Assembly: GCF_001618385.1 (NCBI RefSeq)
Contig: NZ_BDCR01000001.1
Location: forward strand, 806,001 to 870,000
Direction: 5' to 3'
Length of the DNA: 64,000 bases
Source of the DNA: Paludibacter jiangxiensis
GTDB taxonomy: Bacteria > Bacteroidota > Bacteroidia > Bacteroidales > Paludibacteraceae
Positions 24,978 to 34,783 of this stretch are shown here, in pieces. Position numbers and translations under genes: made by a program. Within the stretch, counting starts at the first letter, position 1; every line of letters starts with the position of its first letter. Under the pieces are notes generated by a model. It ran no database searches. It was not told the origin of the DNA and saw nothing but the letters and a program-made list of their open reading frames with translations.

Positions 24978-27074
24978 ATGAAAAAATTATTTCTAACATT
25001 AATTTCTCTTATTATGCTTACATCCGGCGTATTAAAAGGAGAAAACAATCCTTTCTTCACTCCTTACAAAACAGCATTCGGTGTTCCACCGTTCGATAAA
25101 ATCAAAACTGAACACTACCTTCCTGCCTTCATAGAAGGTATTAAACAGCATCAAAAAGAAATAGATGCCATTGCCAACAATCCTGCACCGGTAACGTTTG
25201 CCAACACAATGGCTGCAATGGAATATTCAGGCAAACTCCTGACAAAAGTTTCCATGGTATTTTTCAACCTTGAAGAATCAATGCACAGCGCTGAAATGCA
25301 GGCAATTGCTGAGAAAGTAACACCCATGCTTACAGAGCATTCTGACAATATTCTGCTGAATGGAAAACTATTCAAACGCGTTGAAACTTTATACAAAAAT
25401 CGTTCGCAAATTCGATTGACAGCCGAACAACGTCGTGTAATTGAAGAGCAATATAAAAAATTCATCCACAACGGGGCTGCACTGAATGACCAACAAAAGA
25501 AAGAGCTAAGGGAAATCAACAAAAACCTGGCTATGTTGCAATTAAAGTTCGGAAATAACCTTCTGGCTGAAACAAACAGTTTCAAAATGGTTCTTGATAA
25601 AGAAGAAGATCTTGCCGGCTTACCTGAAAGCGTAAAAGCAGCTGCCGCAGAAGATGCCAAAGCAGCTAATCTGCCCGGAAAATGGATTTTCACTGCTCAA
25701 AAAACAAGCTGGATTCCATTTCTGACTTACAGTACCCGTCGCGATCTTCGTGAAAAACTGTATAAAGGTTACTGGATGAGAGGTGATTACGGAAATGCCA
25801 CAGATAATAAGCAGGTTATTCTGGACATCATGAAAAACCGCATCGCTCTGGCGAATTTGCTTGGATTCAAAACTTCGGCTGATTACATATTGGACAATAC
25901 AATGGCTAAAACTCCTGCAAGAGTTGATGCGCTTCTTCAGTCAATCTGGACTCCGGCTGTTGCCAAAGCAAAAGACGAAGTGAAAGAAATGCAGTCGATT
26001 ATCGATAGCGAAAACGGAGGCTTCAAACTGGCAATGTGGGATTGGTGGTATTATGCAGAAAAAGTACGCAAAGCTAAATATGACCTTAACGAAGATGAAC
26101 TGAAACCGTATTTCAAACTTGAGAACGTTCGCAAAGGCGTGTTTGAAGTTGCTCACCGTTTATATGGCATCAATTTCGAAAAACTCAAAAATGTTCCTGT
26201 TTATCACCCTGATGTTGAAGCTTTTAAAGTTTCAGATGCAGATGGAAAACTGATCGGTATTCTTTACACTGACTACTTTCCCCGCGCAAGTAAAACTGTA
26301 GGTGCCTGGATGAACAATATCCGCGATCAATACATCGAAAAAGGGATAATGGTGCGCCCTGTTATCGTAAATGTTGGTAACCTTGCCAAACCTACAGCAA
26401 CTTCACCATCGCTCTTAAGCATGGATGATGTAGGAACTCTCTTCCACGAATTCGGACATGCTTTACACGGTCTTTTATCGCAATGTACATATCCCAGTGT
26501 CAGCGGAACCAGTGTGCCCCGCGATTTTGTAGAATGTCCTTCTCAATTCATGGAAAACTTTGCTTTCCAGCCGGAAGTGATGAAAATGTATGCATTTCAT
26601 TATAAAACAGGCGAGTTGATGCCTGAATCTTTAATGAAAAAGATACAGAATTCCACCTATTTCAATCAGGGTTTTGAAATGACAGAACTGGTGGCAGCTT
26701 CTATTCTCGATATGAAATGGCACGAACTTACCAGCGTAGACGGCATTGATGTTGACAAGTTTGAAAAAGAACAAATGGACAAAATCGGATTAATTCCGGA
26801 AATTTTGCCCCGCTACCGTTCAACATACTTCAAACATATCTTTAATGACGGATATTCAGCCGGTTATTACAGCTATCAATGGGCATCGGTATTCGAAAAA
26901 GATGCATTCGAGTTATTCAAGGAAAAAGGTATTTTTGATCCTGCCACCGCAACATCGTTCCGCAAAAACATACTGGAACGCGGTAACAGCGATGATCCAA
27001 TGAAATTTTACGTAAAATTCCGTGGCCACGAGCCGACTTCCGATGCACTTTTGAAAAGCAAAGGATTGAAATAA
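24978..27074 (+). CDS. dcp: M3 family metallopeptidase (peptidyl-dipeptidase Dcp-like)
   Basis: A 698-residue zinc peptidase with a signal peptide (LFLTLISLIMLTSGVLKG), so it should act in the periplasm. The zinc motif HEFGHALHGL is in the C-terminal half with the downstream Glu in the ECPSQFMENFAF segment, and the substrate-binding SYQWASVF/YSAGYYSYQ motif is present. Family knowledge: removal of dipeptides from peptide C-termini, relevant to a proteolytic or peptide-using lifestyle. The gene is between ribF and a membrane protein gene, all on the plus strand. Confidence 0.92.
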   Translation: MKKLFLTLISLIMLTSGVLKGENNPFFTPYKTAFGVPPFDKIKTEHYLPAFIEGIKQHQKEIDAIANNPAPVTFANTMAAMEYSGKLLTKVSMVFFNLEESMHSAEMQAIAEKVTPMLTEHSDNILLNGKLFKRVETLYKNRSQIRLTAEQRRVIEEQYKKFIHNGAALNDQQKKELREINKNLAMLQLKFGNNLLAETNSFKMVLDKEEDLAGLPESVKAAAAEDAKAANLPGKWIFTAQKTSWIPFLTYSTRRDLREKLYKGYWMRGDYGNATDNKQVILDIMKNRIALANLLGFKTSADYILDNTMAKTPARVDALLQSIWTPAVAKAKDEVKEMQSIIDSENGGFKLAMWDWWYYAEKVRKAKYDLNEDELKPYFKLENVRKGVFEVAHRLYGINFEKLKNVPVYHPDVEAFKVSDADGKLIGILYTDYFPRASKTVGAWMNNIRDQYIEKGIMVRPVIVNVGNLAKPTATSPSLLSMDDVGTLFHEFGHALHGLLSQCTYPSVSGTSVPRDFVECPSQFMENFAFQPEVMKMYAFHYKTGELMPESLMKKIQNSTYFNQGFEMTELVAASILDMKWHELTSVDGIDVDKFEKEQMDKIGLIPEILPRYRSTYFKHIFNDGYSAGYYSYQWASVFEKDAFELFKEKGIFDPATATSFRKNILERGNSDDPMKFYVKFRGHEPTSDALLKSKGLK

Positions 27075-27126
27075 GAAACAGATAGGGCAAAGTTACGGCT
27101 TTGCCCTACATTTTAACTATCTGATT

Positions 27127-28101
27127 ATGAGCGTTCGTTTTAAAGAATTGATACACCCGAACATTGTAAATTTTACACTTTCCTTTGTTGTAGCCGGATT
27201 GCTATGGATTAAAGAATTTATTCTACCAGCCCAAAGCACTCCCCTACTCCATCTTTTCAATATTTCGCTGTTGCCTCAATATTCTGTCTGGTTTGGACTT
27301 CTATTGAGCCTGGGTGTAGCATATCTTTTATTCCGTCTGTTGGAAACATATACTTTCTTACAGCAACGCACATTTCTTCCATTCTTGTTTTTTATCCTAC
27401 TATCAGGGTCTTACCCTCTTTTTCATTATCTCACAAATGCCCTCATTGCCGCATTATTGCTGCTAATGTGTTTATGGCAGATATTCTCCGCCTTCCATAA
27501 AAATATTCCAATCAGGGAAGCTTTTAATGCCGGTATGTTCCTGTCGCTGGGTTATTTTTATTGCTTCGATTTTTTATTCCTTATACCTATCATATTCATC
27601 ACATTACACATTGTAAATAACATGAATATCCGGGTATTTCTTTCCACAATGCTCGGATTACTGGCACCTGCGGCATTGGTTTTCGGAATCAGTTTCTTCA
27701 TTGGAAAAATGAATAGTCAGACAGACTATTTCATGAGCAATATCATCTTCCATTTTGAATACTGGACCTCAAATATTGCATTGATCGTACTTTTGGGAAT
27801 ATTCACTATCATTTCGTGTATTGCCATCACCGGATGTTTACAAAACCGTTTCAGTTCGAGCATTGCCGAACGAAAAAATCTACAAGTATTGGTTTGGTTC
27901 TACTTTGGGATACTTACCATACTTTGGGTGAAAATGGGACATATCAGTGATTTATTGCTCCCGTTTTTAATGATTTGTAGTCTCATTTTTTCTATCTTCT
28001 TCTCCACCCGCGTTTCAAAACAAAATACTATCATATTTGCCATTTTGATTGTATTCCAGATAGTAACGCTAATACTTGGCCTTAGTGGAACACTTCGCTG
28101 A
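27127..28101 (+). CDS. Polytopic membrane protein, DUF6427-like
   Basis: A 324-residue integral membrane protein with about nine to ten hydrophobic segments and few charges. The initial LIHPNIVNFTLSFVVAGLL and the FNAGMFLSLGYFYCFDFLFL stretch are like the DUF6427 family of Bacteroidota. The function is unknown. Its 3' end overlaps the YqaA-like gene by 17 bp, so they should be translated together. Confidence 0.7.
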   Translation: MSVRFKELIHPNIVNFTLSFVVAGLLWIKEFILPAQSTPLLHLFNISLLPQYSVWFGLLLSLGVAYLLFRLLETYTFLQQRTFLPFLFFILLSGSYPLFHYLTNALIAALLLLMCLWQIFSAFHKNIPIREAFNAGMFLSLGYFYCFDFLFLIPIIFITLHIVNNMNIRVFLSTMLGLLAPAALVFGISFFIGKMNSQTDYFMSNIIFHFEYWTSNIALIVLLGIFTIISCIAITGCLQNRFSSSIAERKNLQVLVWFYFGILTILWVKMGHISDLLLPFLMICSLIFSIFFSTRVSKQNTIIFAILIVFQIVTLILGLSGTLR

Positions 28102-28528
28102 ATGGGGCTATATAGGCCTATTTCTGGCAGCCTTTCTGGCAGCCACAGTCCTTCCGCTCGGATCGGAAGTGGTTTTTGCCACGCTAATCTATGCAGGATT
28201 GGATATGTGGACGTGCGTTGCCGTGGCTACAGTTGGCAATACACTTGGAGGCATCACTTCTTACTGGATTGGACGAATGGGAAAGATTGAATGGATAGAA
28301 AAGTACCTGAAAATCAAGAAAGAAAAGATAGAAAAATTTGAGAAACGAATGTACAACCGGGGTGACTGGTTGGCTTTTTTTTCCTTCGTTCCGGGAGTTG
28401 GCGACATAATCGTAGTTGCTTGCGGATATTTCCGGTGCAACTTTCTGGGCACGGCAATTGCCATGACTATCGGTAAATTTTCGCGCTACGTGCTGTGGAT
28501 GTATGCTCAGGGAATGCTGATGAAATAA
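28085..28528 (+). CDS. YqaA/DedA-like small membrane protein
   Basis: A 147-residue membrane protein of the YqaA branch of the DedA/VTT superfamily. Features: EHFAEWGYIGLFLAAFLAATVLPLGSEVVF, GNTLGGITSYWIGR, and FFSFVPGVGDIIVVACGYFR, the re-entrant loop motif. DedA/VTT proteins help move lipids across membranes; the exact substrate is not known. The start is taken as GTG at 28085 (MEHFAEWG), inside the preceding gene; a TTG 9 bp earlier is also possible. The stop codon directly abuts the convergent dusB stop. Confidence 0.82.
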   Translation: MEHFAEWGYIGLFLAAFLAATVLPLGSEVVFATLIYAGLDMWTCVAVATVGNTLGGITSYWIGRMGKIEWIEKYLKIKKEKIEKFEKRMYNRGDWLAFFSFVPGVGDIIVVACGYFRCNFLGTAIAMTIGKFSRYVLWMYAQGMLMK

Positions 28529-29521
28529 TTACTCAGCATCCCCGAAATAAGTCGATTTTACGTTATCCAGTATAGCAAAAAGATCTGTCAGATTGTCGGT
28601 ACGCAACATGGCAATACGGGTGTCTCTGAAGTGCGGAATGCCTTTGAAAAGAGGCGTATTTGCCAAATGACGACGGGTGTGAACAATTCCTCTTCGCTCA
28701 TCCAGCCATTCTATACTGCTCAATATTTGCTTCTTAACTATATCAAATTGTTCGGATACAGGCATTGACGGAAGCAGTTCGCCGGTTTGCAAATAGTGTT
28801 TTATTTCTTTGAATATCCAGGGTTTTCCGATTGATCCACGACCGATCATCACAGCATCCACGCCATATCTGTCGAAACACTCCTTTGCTCTTTGAGGTGA
28901 AACAACGTCTCCGTTACCGATAATGGGAATCTTCATCCGGGGATTGTTTTTCACTTCGCCAATCAACGTCCAGTCGGCATCACCGGTGTACATCTGAGCA
29001 CGCGTACGACCGTGAATAGCCAATGCCTGAATACCACAATCCTGCAATTGCTCGGCCAAATCGACAATTATTTTTGAATTATCGTCCCAGCCCAAACGGG
29101 TTTTTGCCGTTACAGGCACGTTCACCGACTTCACAACCTCCTTTGTAATAGCAATTAACTTCGGAATATCGCGCAAAAGACCGGATCCGGCACCTTTGCC
29201 GGCCACTTTTTTTACCGGACAACCGAAATTCAGGTCAATGATTTCCGGATTGGCAGTTTCGGCAATTTTAGCTGCTTCGGCCATTGCTTCGGGCTCACGC
29301 CCATAGAGCTGAATGGCAACCGGACGTTCGCCTTCAAAAATAGTCAGTTTCTGTTCCGTACGCTTCACATTCCGGATCAACGCGTCGGCCGAAATAAATT
29401 CAGTATACACTAAATCAGCATCAAACTGCTTACAAAGCAGGCGGAAGGCCGGATCGGTTACGTCCTCCATCGGAGCCAAAAACAAAGGATATTCGGGAAA
29501 TATAATGTTGCCTATCTGCAT
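28529..29521 (-). CDS. dusB: tRNA-dihydrouridine synthase (DusB-like)
   Basis: FMN-dependent enzyme that reduces uridines in the D-loop of tRNA, 330 residues. TIM-barrel landmarks: PLFLAPMEDVTDPAFR, the active-site Cys in DLNFGCPVKKVAGKGAGSGLL, AKTRLGWDD, IHGRTRAQMYTGDADW, GNGDVVSPQRAKEC and MIGRGSIGKPWIF. Length fits the family. It is convergent with the YqaA-like gene with zero bases between stop codons. Its upstream gap of about 200 bp is shared with the divergent adenine deaminase. Confidence 0.95.
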   Translation of the reverse strand: MQIGNIIFPEYPLFLAPMEDVTDPAFRLLCKQFDADLVYTEFISADALIRNVKRTEQKLTIFEGERPVAIQLYGREPEAMAEAAKIAETANPEIIDLNFGCPVKKVAGKGAGSGLLRDIPKLIAITKEVVKSVNVPVTAKTRLGWDDNSKIIVDLAEQLQDCGIQALAIHGRTRAQMYTGDADWTLIGEVKNNPRMKIPIIGNGDVVSPQRAKECFDRYGVDAVMIGRGSIGKPWIFKEIKHYLQTGELLPSMPVSEQFDIVKKQILSSIEWLDERRGIVHTRRHLANTPLFKGIPHFRDTRIAMLRTDNLTDLFAILDNVKSTYFGDAE

Positions 29522-29636
29522 ATTACAATCAATTTCAGTTCAAATAAAAAGAGATACAAAGATACGGCTAATTTCTCTTTCGGTAAAAATCATAAAAAAC
29601 AGAATATATAACATTTAGATTTAATGAGAAATCCGA

Positions 29637-29669
29637 TTTGCAATCACTTGCCAATTTGTCGTATTTTTG
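29637..29669 (+). promoter_or_regulatory. Promoter of adenine deaminase gene
   Basis: TTTG (29637-29640), 21-bp spacer, TATTTTTG (29662-29669); start codon 50 bp further on. Confidence 0.75.
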
Positions 29670-29719
29670 CAGGCAATAAATATTCAGAAACGAATTGTAT
29701 CTGAAAAAAACAATTGATT

Positions 29720-30742
29720 ATGAGTAATCTGTCCATCCACGATTTCATCCGTCAAATACCGAAAGCAGAACTCCACCTTCACATCGAAGGAACGTTCGAA
29801 CCGGAACTGATGTTTGCAATAGCCCAACGAAATAAAGTTGCAATCCCCTATTCATCGGTAGAAGAAGTGCGCAAGGCCTATCAATTCGGTAATTTGCAGG
29901 ACTTTCTGGACATCTATTATGCCGGAGCCGCCGTTTTGCAAAAAGAACAGGATTTTTATGACCTGACAATGGCGTATCTTCTAAAAGCAAAAGAGGAAAA
30001 TATCGTTCATACAGAAATCTTTTTCGACCCCCAAACACACACAGAGCGAGGAATTGCTTTCAATACAGTAATCACAGGCATTCACAAAGCGCTTTTAGAC
30101 GGCGAAAACAAACTTGGAATCACCTCAAAGCTTATCTTATGCTTTCTGCGTCATTTAAGCGAAGAATCGGCCTTAAAAACGCTTGAACAGGCATTGCCAT
30201 ACAAAGAATGGATTACAGCAGTCGGTTTGGACTCGTCAGAAGTGGGAAATCCGCCTTCAAAATTCCAAAAAGTGTTCGAAAAAGCCGCTGAAAAGGGTTT
30301 TCTTGGCGTTGCTCATGCCGGTGAAGAAGGAAATGCCGAATATGTGAAAGAAGCCTTGAATGCCTTGAAAATTGACCGTATCGACCACGGAAACCGCTCA
30401 CTTGAGGATCCTAATCTGGTCAAAGAGATTGTCGACAGAAAGTTGGCGCTAACGGTTTGTCCGCTCTCCAACCTTAAATTACAGGTAGTAAAATCGCCTG
30501 ATTTACACCCTCTTAAAAAGATGTTGGAGCTCGGTATGATGGCGACAGTCAACTCAGACGATCCTGCCTACTTTGGCGGTTATCTCAACGCAAATTTTAT
30601 TGTAATGACCGACGCTCTTGGGCTTTCCAAAGAAGAAATTACCCTGTTAGCCAAAAATTCGTTTGCAGCCAGCTTCCTGCCCGAAGACGAAAAAGAGGAA
30701 AAAATAGCTGAAGTAGAAAATTTTTACAACAAAAACAATTGA
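29720..30742 (+). CDS. Adenosine deaminase family protein, probably adenine deaminase
   Basis: A 340-residue zinc hydrolase. Metal and catalytic motifs: [48 protein letters not shown] and [17 protein letters not shown]. The [16 protein letters not shown] segment resembles the adenine-specific (Aah1-like) branch of the family rather than true adenosine deaminases, so deamination of adenine to hypoxanthine is the better guess. The ATG at 29720 is used; the longer frame starts at TTG. It has its own promoter and is followed at 11 bp by a class I glutamine amidotransferase. Confidence 0.88.
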   Translation: MSNLSIHDFIRQIPKAELHLHIEGTFEPELMFAIAQRNKVAIPYSSVEEVRKAYQFGNLQDFLDIYYAGAAVLQKEQDFYDLTMAYLLKAKEENIVHTEIFFDPQTHTERGIAFNTVITGIHKALLDGENKLGITSKLILCFLRHLSEESALKTLEQALPYKEWITAVGLDSSEVGNPPSKFQKVFEKAAEKGFLGVAHAGEEGNAEYVKEALNALKIDRIDHGNRSLEDPNLVKEIVDRKLALTVCPLSNLKLQVVKSPDLHPLKKMLELGMMATVNSDDPAYFGGYLNANFIVMTDALGLSKEEITLLAKNSFAASFLPEDEKEEKIAEVENFYNKNN

Positions 30743-30753
30743 ATATCAACAAT

Positions 30754-31464
30754 ATGAAGAAAATACTAATCGTTAGAAACGAAAGCAGCGAAGGTGGCGG
30801 GTTACTTTACGAGGTACTCCGCGAAATGAACATTTCTGCCGATGAAATCGATCTTGCCGGAGGAATGCCCTTCCCTTCCCCACTCGATTACGGTGCTTTG
30901 ATCGTGCTTGGCGGTCCGGACAGCGCCAACGACACCACAGAAAAGATGACCGCCGAAATAGCCCGCATTCAGGAGGCACTGAAAGCCGGAATTCCGTATT
31001 TGGGAATCTGTCTCGGATTGCAAACTTTGGTGAAATCGGCCGGTGGAAAGGTGGTAAAAAGCCCCGTAAAAGAGACTGGTTTTCGCGGACCTGATGGACA
31101 ACTGTTCCGCATAGAACTGACCCAAGCAGGTAAAAACGATCCACTTTTTGAAAACCTTGGAGACAATTTCCCTGTTTTTCAACTGCACGGAGAAACGGTG
31201 GAACCTACTGATTCAATGACTGTTTTGGGAATCGGAAAACTTTGCCGTAATCAAATTGTGAAAGTTGCTGATAAAGCCTATGGTATTCAGTGCCATTTTG
31301 AACTGACCCGCGAAATGTTTGTGCAGTGGATGGATGAAGTAGATGACCTGAAAGCCATCGATCAGGAGAAATGTGTGGAAGATTTTTGCTCCTTCTTCGA
31401 AGAATACATGTTTACCGGCAAACAACTGTTCCGCAATTTTTTGAAAATATCCGGTTTAGCATAA
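30754..31464 (+). CDS. Class I glutamine amidotransferase (GMP synthase-like)
   Basis: A 236-residue stand-alone GATase domain. The nucleophile elbow GIPYLGICLGLQTLV holds the Cys; the His-Glu pair is in GIQCHFELTREM; QLHGET is also present. No synthetase domain is attached. It resembles the YfeJ/GuaA-N-like group of unknown substrate. Placement 11 bp behind adenine deaminase suggests a role in purine or nitrogen scavenging (inference). The start at the ATG 30754 is chosen over an upstream TTG that overlaps the previous gene. Confidence 0.85.
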   Translation: MKKILIVRNESSEGGGLLYEVLREMNISADEIDLAGGMPFPSPLDYGALIVLGGPDSANDTTEKMTAEIARIQEALKAGIPYLGICLGLQTLVKSAGGKVVKSPVKETGFRGPDGQLFRIELTQAGKNDPLFENLGDNFPVFQLHGETVEPTDSMTVLGIGKLCRNQIVKVADKAYGIQCHFELTREMFVQWMDEVDDLKAIDQEKCVEDFCSFFEEYMFTGKQLFRNFLKISGLA

Positions 31465-31470
31465 AAAAAG

Positions 31471-31578
31471 CACACGGAAAACACTGAATATACAGATAGA
31501 CCTTCAACTATTTCATAATCTACAAATCACAAAATAGTGACCTTTTGTCTTCTGTTATCTCTGTGTTTTCCGTGTGCT
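31471..31578. repeat. Long-loop inverted repeat between convergent genes
   Basis: AGCACACGGAAAACAC (31471-31486) and its exact reverse complement (31563-31578) flank 76 bp without an ORF. It occupies almost the whole gap between the GATase and the convergent TPM gene. The arm sequence is of a type frequent in Bacteroidota spacers (recollection). Confidence 0.7.
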
Positions 31579-31601
31579 AAATAACTTATCGGAATTCAGG
31601 C

Positions 31602-32378
31602 TTACCAGCTACCGCTGGCACCGCCGCCACCGAAATCGCCGCCGCCAAAGCCACCAAAACCTCCAAAATCGGAGCCTCCGCTGCCTCCAAAATCACCGCC
31701 GCCACCGCCAAATCCGGGGAAAAAGATGAAAGGTGCGCCACCACCGGAGCCATTTGAACCGTAGCTGGAATAACGGTTTCTACGAACAAACCCGATTATA
31801 AACAGAATAAAGAGTGGAATCAGAAAGAATATCCATGAGTAGTTTTTATCCTTTTTCTTTATCTGATCGGCTTTGAACTGTCCGGAACAGATCCCGATAA
31901 CAACGTCAACTCCTTTATTTACACCACCATAAACATTATTATTGCGGAATTCAGGAATCATCACATCGTTGATAATTTTACTCGAAATGGCGTCGGTGAT
32001 GTGCTCTTCCAAACCATATCCGACGGAAATACGCACATGTCCACGCTCACCATTCGCCTGTTTGGGAACAATCAGAATCATCAAACCGTTGTTGATACCC
32101 TTTTGCCCCACTTTCCAGTCCATCGCCAAACGATCCGTAAAATCGGTAATGTCATATCCTTTTATATCACTGATGGTTACAACAGCAATTTGTGTGGAAG
32201 TTGAATCATTGTAGGCTACTAATTTTCTTTCAAGAGCATTGGCTTGTTCCGGAGAAAAAAGGTTTGCCAAATCGTTTACCAAACGTGGCGGATCGGGACG
32301 TTTCGGAAAATCCTGAGCAAATGACATTTGCCCCAACAGCAAAAGCAATAAAACTGCTATATATTTTATAGTTCTCAT
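31602..32378 (-). CDS. TPM domain membrane protein with Gly-rich tail (YgcG-like)
   Basis: A 258-residue protein. A signal peptide (YIAVLLLLLLGQMSFAQ) precedes a TPM domain (PRLVNDLANLFSPEQANALE, STQIAVVTISDIKGYD, GLMILIVPKQ, VGYGLEEHITDA), then one transmembrane helix (SWIFFLIPLFILFIIGFV) and a C-terminal tail of about 60 residues made mostly of Gly, Phe, Ser and Asp (GGGGGDFGGSGGSDFGGFG). Start at ATG 32378; the longer frame begins at TTG. TPM proteins are often paired with LemA, and here the two TPM genes and lemA form one operon. The exact function is unknown; membrane or photosystem-repair roles are known for plant relatives only. Confidence 0.85.
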   Translation of the reverse strand: MRTIKYIAVLLLLLLGQMSFAQDFPKRPDPPRLVNDLANLFSPEQANALERKLVAYNDSTSTQIAVVTISDIKGYDITDFTDRLAMDWKVGQKGINNGLMILIVPKQANGERGHVRISVGYGLEEHITDAISSKIINDVMIPEFRNNNVYGGVNKGVDVVIGICSGQFKADQIKKKDKNYSWIFFLIPLFILFIIGFVRRNRYSSYGSNGSGGGAPFIFFPGFGGGGGDFGGSGGSDFGGFGGFGGGDFGGGGASGSW

Positions 32379-32380
32379 AT

Positions 32381-32821
32381 TCAATGTTTTCCAAATGAAA
32401 TTTCGTCCGGCAATTCGTTCACATCATCACTTTGGTAAGGAAAATACTCTTTCAATTTTTGACCGGTTGCAAGAATTCCTGATGTCAACCCCTCTTTGTA
32501 ATGATTTTCTGCAAACATATCCAACATACTGGATTTCAGTTCATCCCAAAAATGTTGCTTTACATGTTCGTGTATCCCGCTATCGCCCACAATTGCCAGT
32601 TTTTTGCTTTTAACAGCCAGATAAAACAACACTCCATTGTGCTGTGCCGTGTTAGCCATTCCAAGCTTCTTAAAAACTTTTGTGGCACGCTTCAACGCAT
32701 TGCCAAAGCAATAATTTTCGAGATGAACACGTATTTCGCCGGATGTATTTTTTTCAGCTTCGGCAATCGCTTCCATGATTTCTCCCTGCTCGTGAAGAGA
32801 AAAAAATTCAGTAACATCCAT
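32381..32821 (-). CDS. TPM domain protein, soluble
   Basis: A 146-residue TPM-domain protein without signal peptide or membrane helix in the chosen frame. The domain reads EIMEAIAEAEKNTSGEIRVHLE, GMANTAQHNGVLFYLAVKSKKLAIVGD and HYKEGLTSGILATG. The ATG at 32821 starts MDVTEFFSLHEQGE. It lies between lemA (71 bp) and the membrane TPM gene (2 bp), the commonly seen lemA-TPM-TPM order. A missing N-terminal hydrophobic part suggests a cytoplasmic partner of the membrane-anchored TPM protein. Confidence 0.85.
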   Translation of the reverse strand: MDVTEFFSLHEQGEIMEAIAEAEKNTSGEIRVHLENYCFGNALKRATKVFKKLGMANTAQHNGVLFYLAVKSKKLAIVGDSGIHEHVKQHFWDELKSSMLDMFAENHYKEGLTSGILATGQKLKEYFPYQSDDVNELPDEISFGKH

Positions 32822-32892
32822 ATTTAATTGATTTATAGGTAAAAAAATGACACACAAGCACAATAAACATGTACTTATGTGTCAAAAATATC

Positions 32893-33483
32893 TTAGAACT
32901 TAACCTGAGGTGCTTTTTCTGCGCCTTCAGAAGCTTTGAAATAACCCTTTTGTTCAAAGCTACCCATACCTGCAATTATGTTAGCAGGAAACTTACGAAT
33001 AGAAGCATTAAACGCTTGAGCTGCTTCATTATATTTTCGACGTTCAACCGCAATACGGTTTTCCGTTCCTTCCAGTTGCGATTGCAAAGCCAGGAAGTTT
33101 TCATTAGCTTTCAGGTTAGGATATTGTTCCACACTTACCATCAAACGCGACAAAGCGCCTGAAAGACCGTCCTGAGCCTTCTGAAAAGCAGCTATATTGC
33201 TTTCATTCAGCTTTGTAGGATCAATAGTTACTGAAGTTGCTTTCGCACGTGCTTCAATTACTTCGGTCAAGGTTTTTTCTTCATGTGTGGCATAACCTTT
33301 CACGGTTGCTACCAGGTTCGGAATCAGGTCGGCACGACGCTGATACACGTTTTCCACATTAGACCACTGAGCTTTAACACCTTCTTCCTGAGATACAAAG
33401 CCATTGTATTTTCCCACTCCCCAAAAAATAAATATGGCAATTACAGCTACAACTGCCACCAAAATAATCAATCCTTTTTTCAT
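32893..33483 (-). CDS. lemA: LemA family protein
   Basis: A 196-residue protein with an N-terminal membrane anchor (LIILVAVVAVIAIFIFWGVG) and a long helical LemA domain: KAQWSNVENVYQRRADLIPN, LVATVKGYATHEEKTLTEVIEARAK, VSVEQYPNLKANENFLALQ and the RIAVERRKYNEAAQAFN segment. LemA proteins are membrane-anchored helical bundles of unclear function, commonly co-encoded with TPM proteins, as here. First gene of the lemA-TPM-TPM operon, behind a plausible promoter. Confidence 0.93.
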   Translation of the reverse strand: MKKGLIILVAVVAVIAIFIFWGVGKYNGFVSQEEGVKAQWSNVENVYQRRADLIPNLVATVKGYATHEEKTLTEVIEARAKATSVTIDPTKLNESNIAAFQKAQDGLSGALSRLMVSVEQYPNLKANENFLALQSQLEGTENRIAVERRKYNEAAQAFNASIRKFPANIIAGMGSFEQKGYFKASEGAEKAPQVKF

Positions 33484-33531
33484 ACGTTAATAATTTATTT
33501 TTCTGAATTAATTTTGACTTTCTATTTGTTA

Positions 33532-33565
33532 CAAAGATACATCAAAACAATTCTAATACAACAAA
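33532..33565 (-). promoter_or_regulatory. Promoter of the lemA operon
   Basis: On the minus strand, TTTG (33565 to 33562) and TATCTTTG (33539 to 33532) with a 22-bp spacer, slightly longer than usual. It lies about 50 bp before the lemA start. Confidence 0.5.
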
Positions 33566-33693
33566 TTGTATACCAGTAAAAAAAAGCTGACATACCGCAT
33601 TTTTTGAGTATTTTTGCATCGTCGTTTCTTTGAAGCAAAAAAGAAAACAAATTATTAATATTCAATACATTACAATATTTTTAGAATTAAAGA

Positions 33694-34758
33694 ATGAACA
33701 TTGCCGCATTAGTTTCAGGAGGAGTGGACAGTTCCGTGATGGTACATCTGCTCAAAGAATCGGGTTATGATCCTACTATTTTTTACATTCGCATCGGAAT
33801 GGAAGAAGAAGATGGATTCATCGATTGCCCGTCAGAAGAAGACATTGAAATTACTACATACATAGCCAAAAAATACGGCTGCAAATACGAAGAAGTTTCT
33901 CTTCACGAGGAATACTGGGAAAACGTTGTAAGTTACACTATTGAAGCCGTTAAACGTGGCTTGACACCCAACCCGGACATGATGTGCAACAAGCTGATTA
34001 AGTTTGGTTGCTTTGAACAAAACTGGGGTAAAGAGTTCGACAAAACAGCCACCGGACACTATGCCCGCACCGCAGAAGTTGATGGAAAAACTTATCTTGC
34101 CACTGCTGCCGATCATGTGAAAGATCAGACCTATTTTTTAGGACAAATTGATTACCTGCAAGTTAGCAAACTGATGTTTCCTATCGGACACCTGCAAAAA
34201 AGCGAAGTACGTCAAATTGCCGCAGATGCCAAACTTCCAAGTGCCGAACGTAAAGATAGCCAAGGTATCTGCTTTTTGGGTAAAATCAATTACAACGATT
34301 TCATTCGTCGTTACCTTGGCGAAAAAGAGGGAAAAATTGTTGAACTGGAAACCGGAAAAATTCTGGGCACGCACAAAGGATATTGGTTTCACACCATCGG
34401 CCAGCGCAGAGGCTTGCGATTGGGTGGGGGACCTTGGTTTGTGGTAAAAAAGAATGTAGAAGAAAATATAGTTTACGTTTCAAATGGTTATGATCCTGAA
34501 ACACAATATGGTAAAGTAATCAATTTGCAGGGATTCCAGTTTATCACCGAAGATTGGTGGGGTAATTTTGAAGGAGAAAAAGATATTAATTTCAAAATTC
34601 GTCACACTCCCGAATTTACCAAAGGGAAACTGGTTAAAATAAACGATATCTACCGCATTTACTCTGATGACAAAATTCAGGGCATTGCTTCGGGACAATT
34701 TGGCGTTATTTACGACAACGACGCTCAACTTTGTTTGGGAAGCGGTATGATCATCTGA
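33694..34758 (+). CDS. mnmA: tRNA-specific 2-thiouridylase MnmA
   Basis: Adds sulfur to C2 of U34 in tRNAs for Lys, Glu and Gln; its product is a partner of the MnmEG modification. The 354-residue enzyme begins with the PP-loop [14 protein letters not shown], has [13 protein letters not shown] with the catalytic Cys, [16 protein letters not shown], and the second catalytic Cys in [10 protein letters not shown]; the C-terminal part includes [15 protein letters not shown]. Complete. A TATTTTTG -7-like element lies at 33609-33616. mnmG is 12 kb away on the same strand. Confidence 0.94.
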   Translation: MNIAALVSGGVDSSVMVHLLKESGYDPTIFYIRIGMEEEDGFIDCPSEEDIEITTYIAKKYGCKYEEVSLHEEYWENVVSYTIEAVKRGLTPNPDMMCNKLIKFGCFEQNWGKEFDKTATGHYARTAEVDGKTYLATAADHVKDQTYFLGQIDYLQVSKLMFPIGHLQKSEVRQIAADAKLPSAERKDSQGICFLGKINYNDFIRRYLGEKEGKIVELETGKILGTHKGYWFHTIGQRRGLRLGGGPWFVVKKNVEENIVYVSNGYDPETQYGKVINLQGFQFITEDWWGNFEGEKDINFKIRHTPEFTKGKLVKINDIYRIYSDDKIQGIASGQFGVIYDNDAQLCLGSGMII

Positions 34759-34783
34759 TTTTCAACATAATAATAATTATTCA

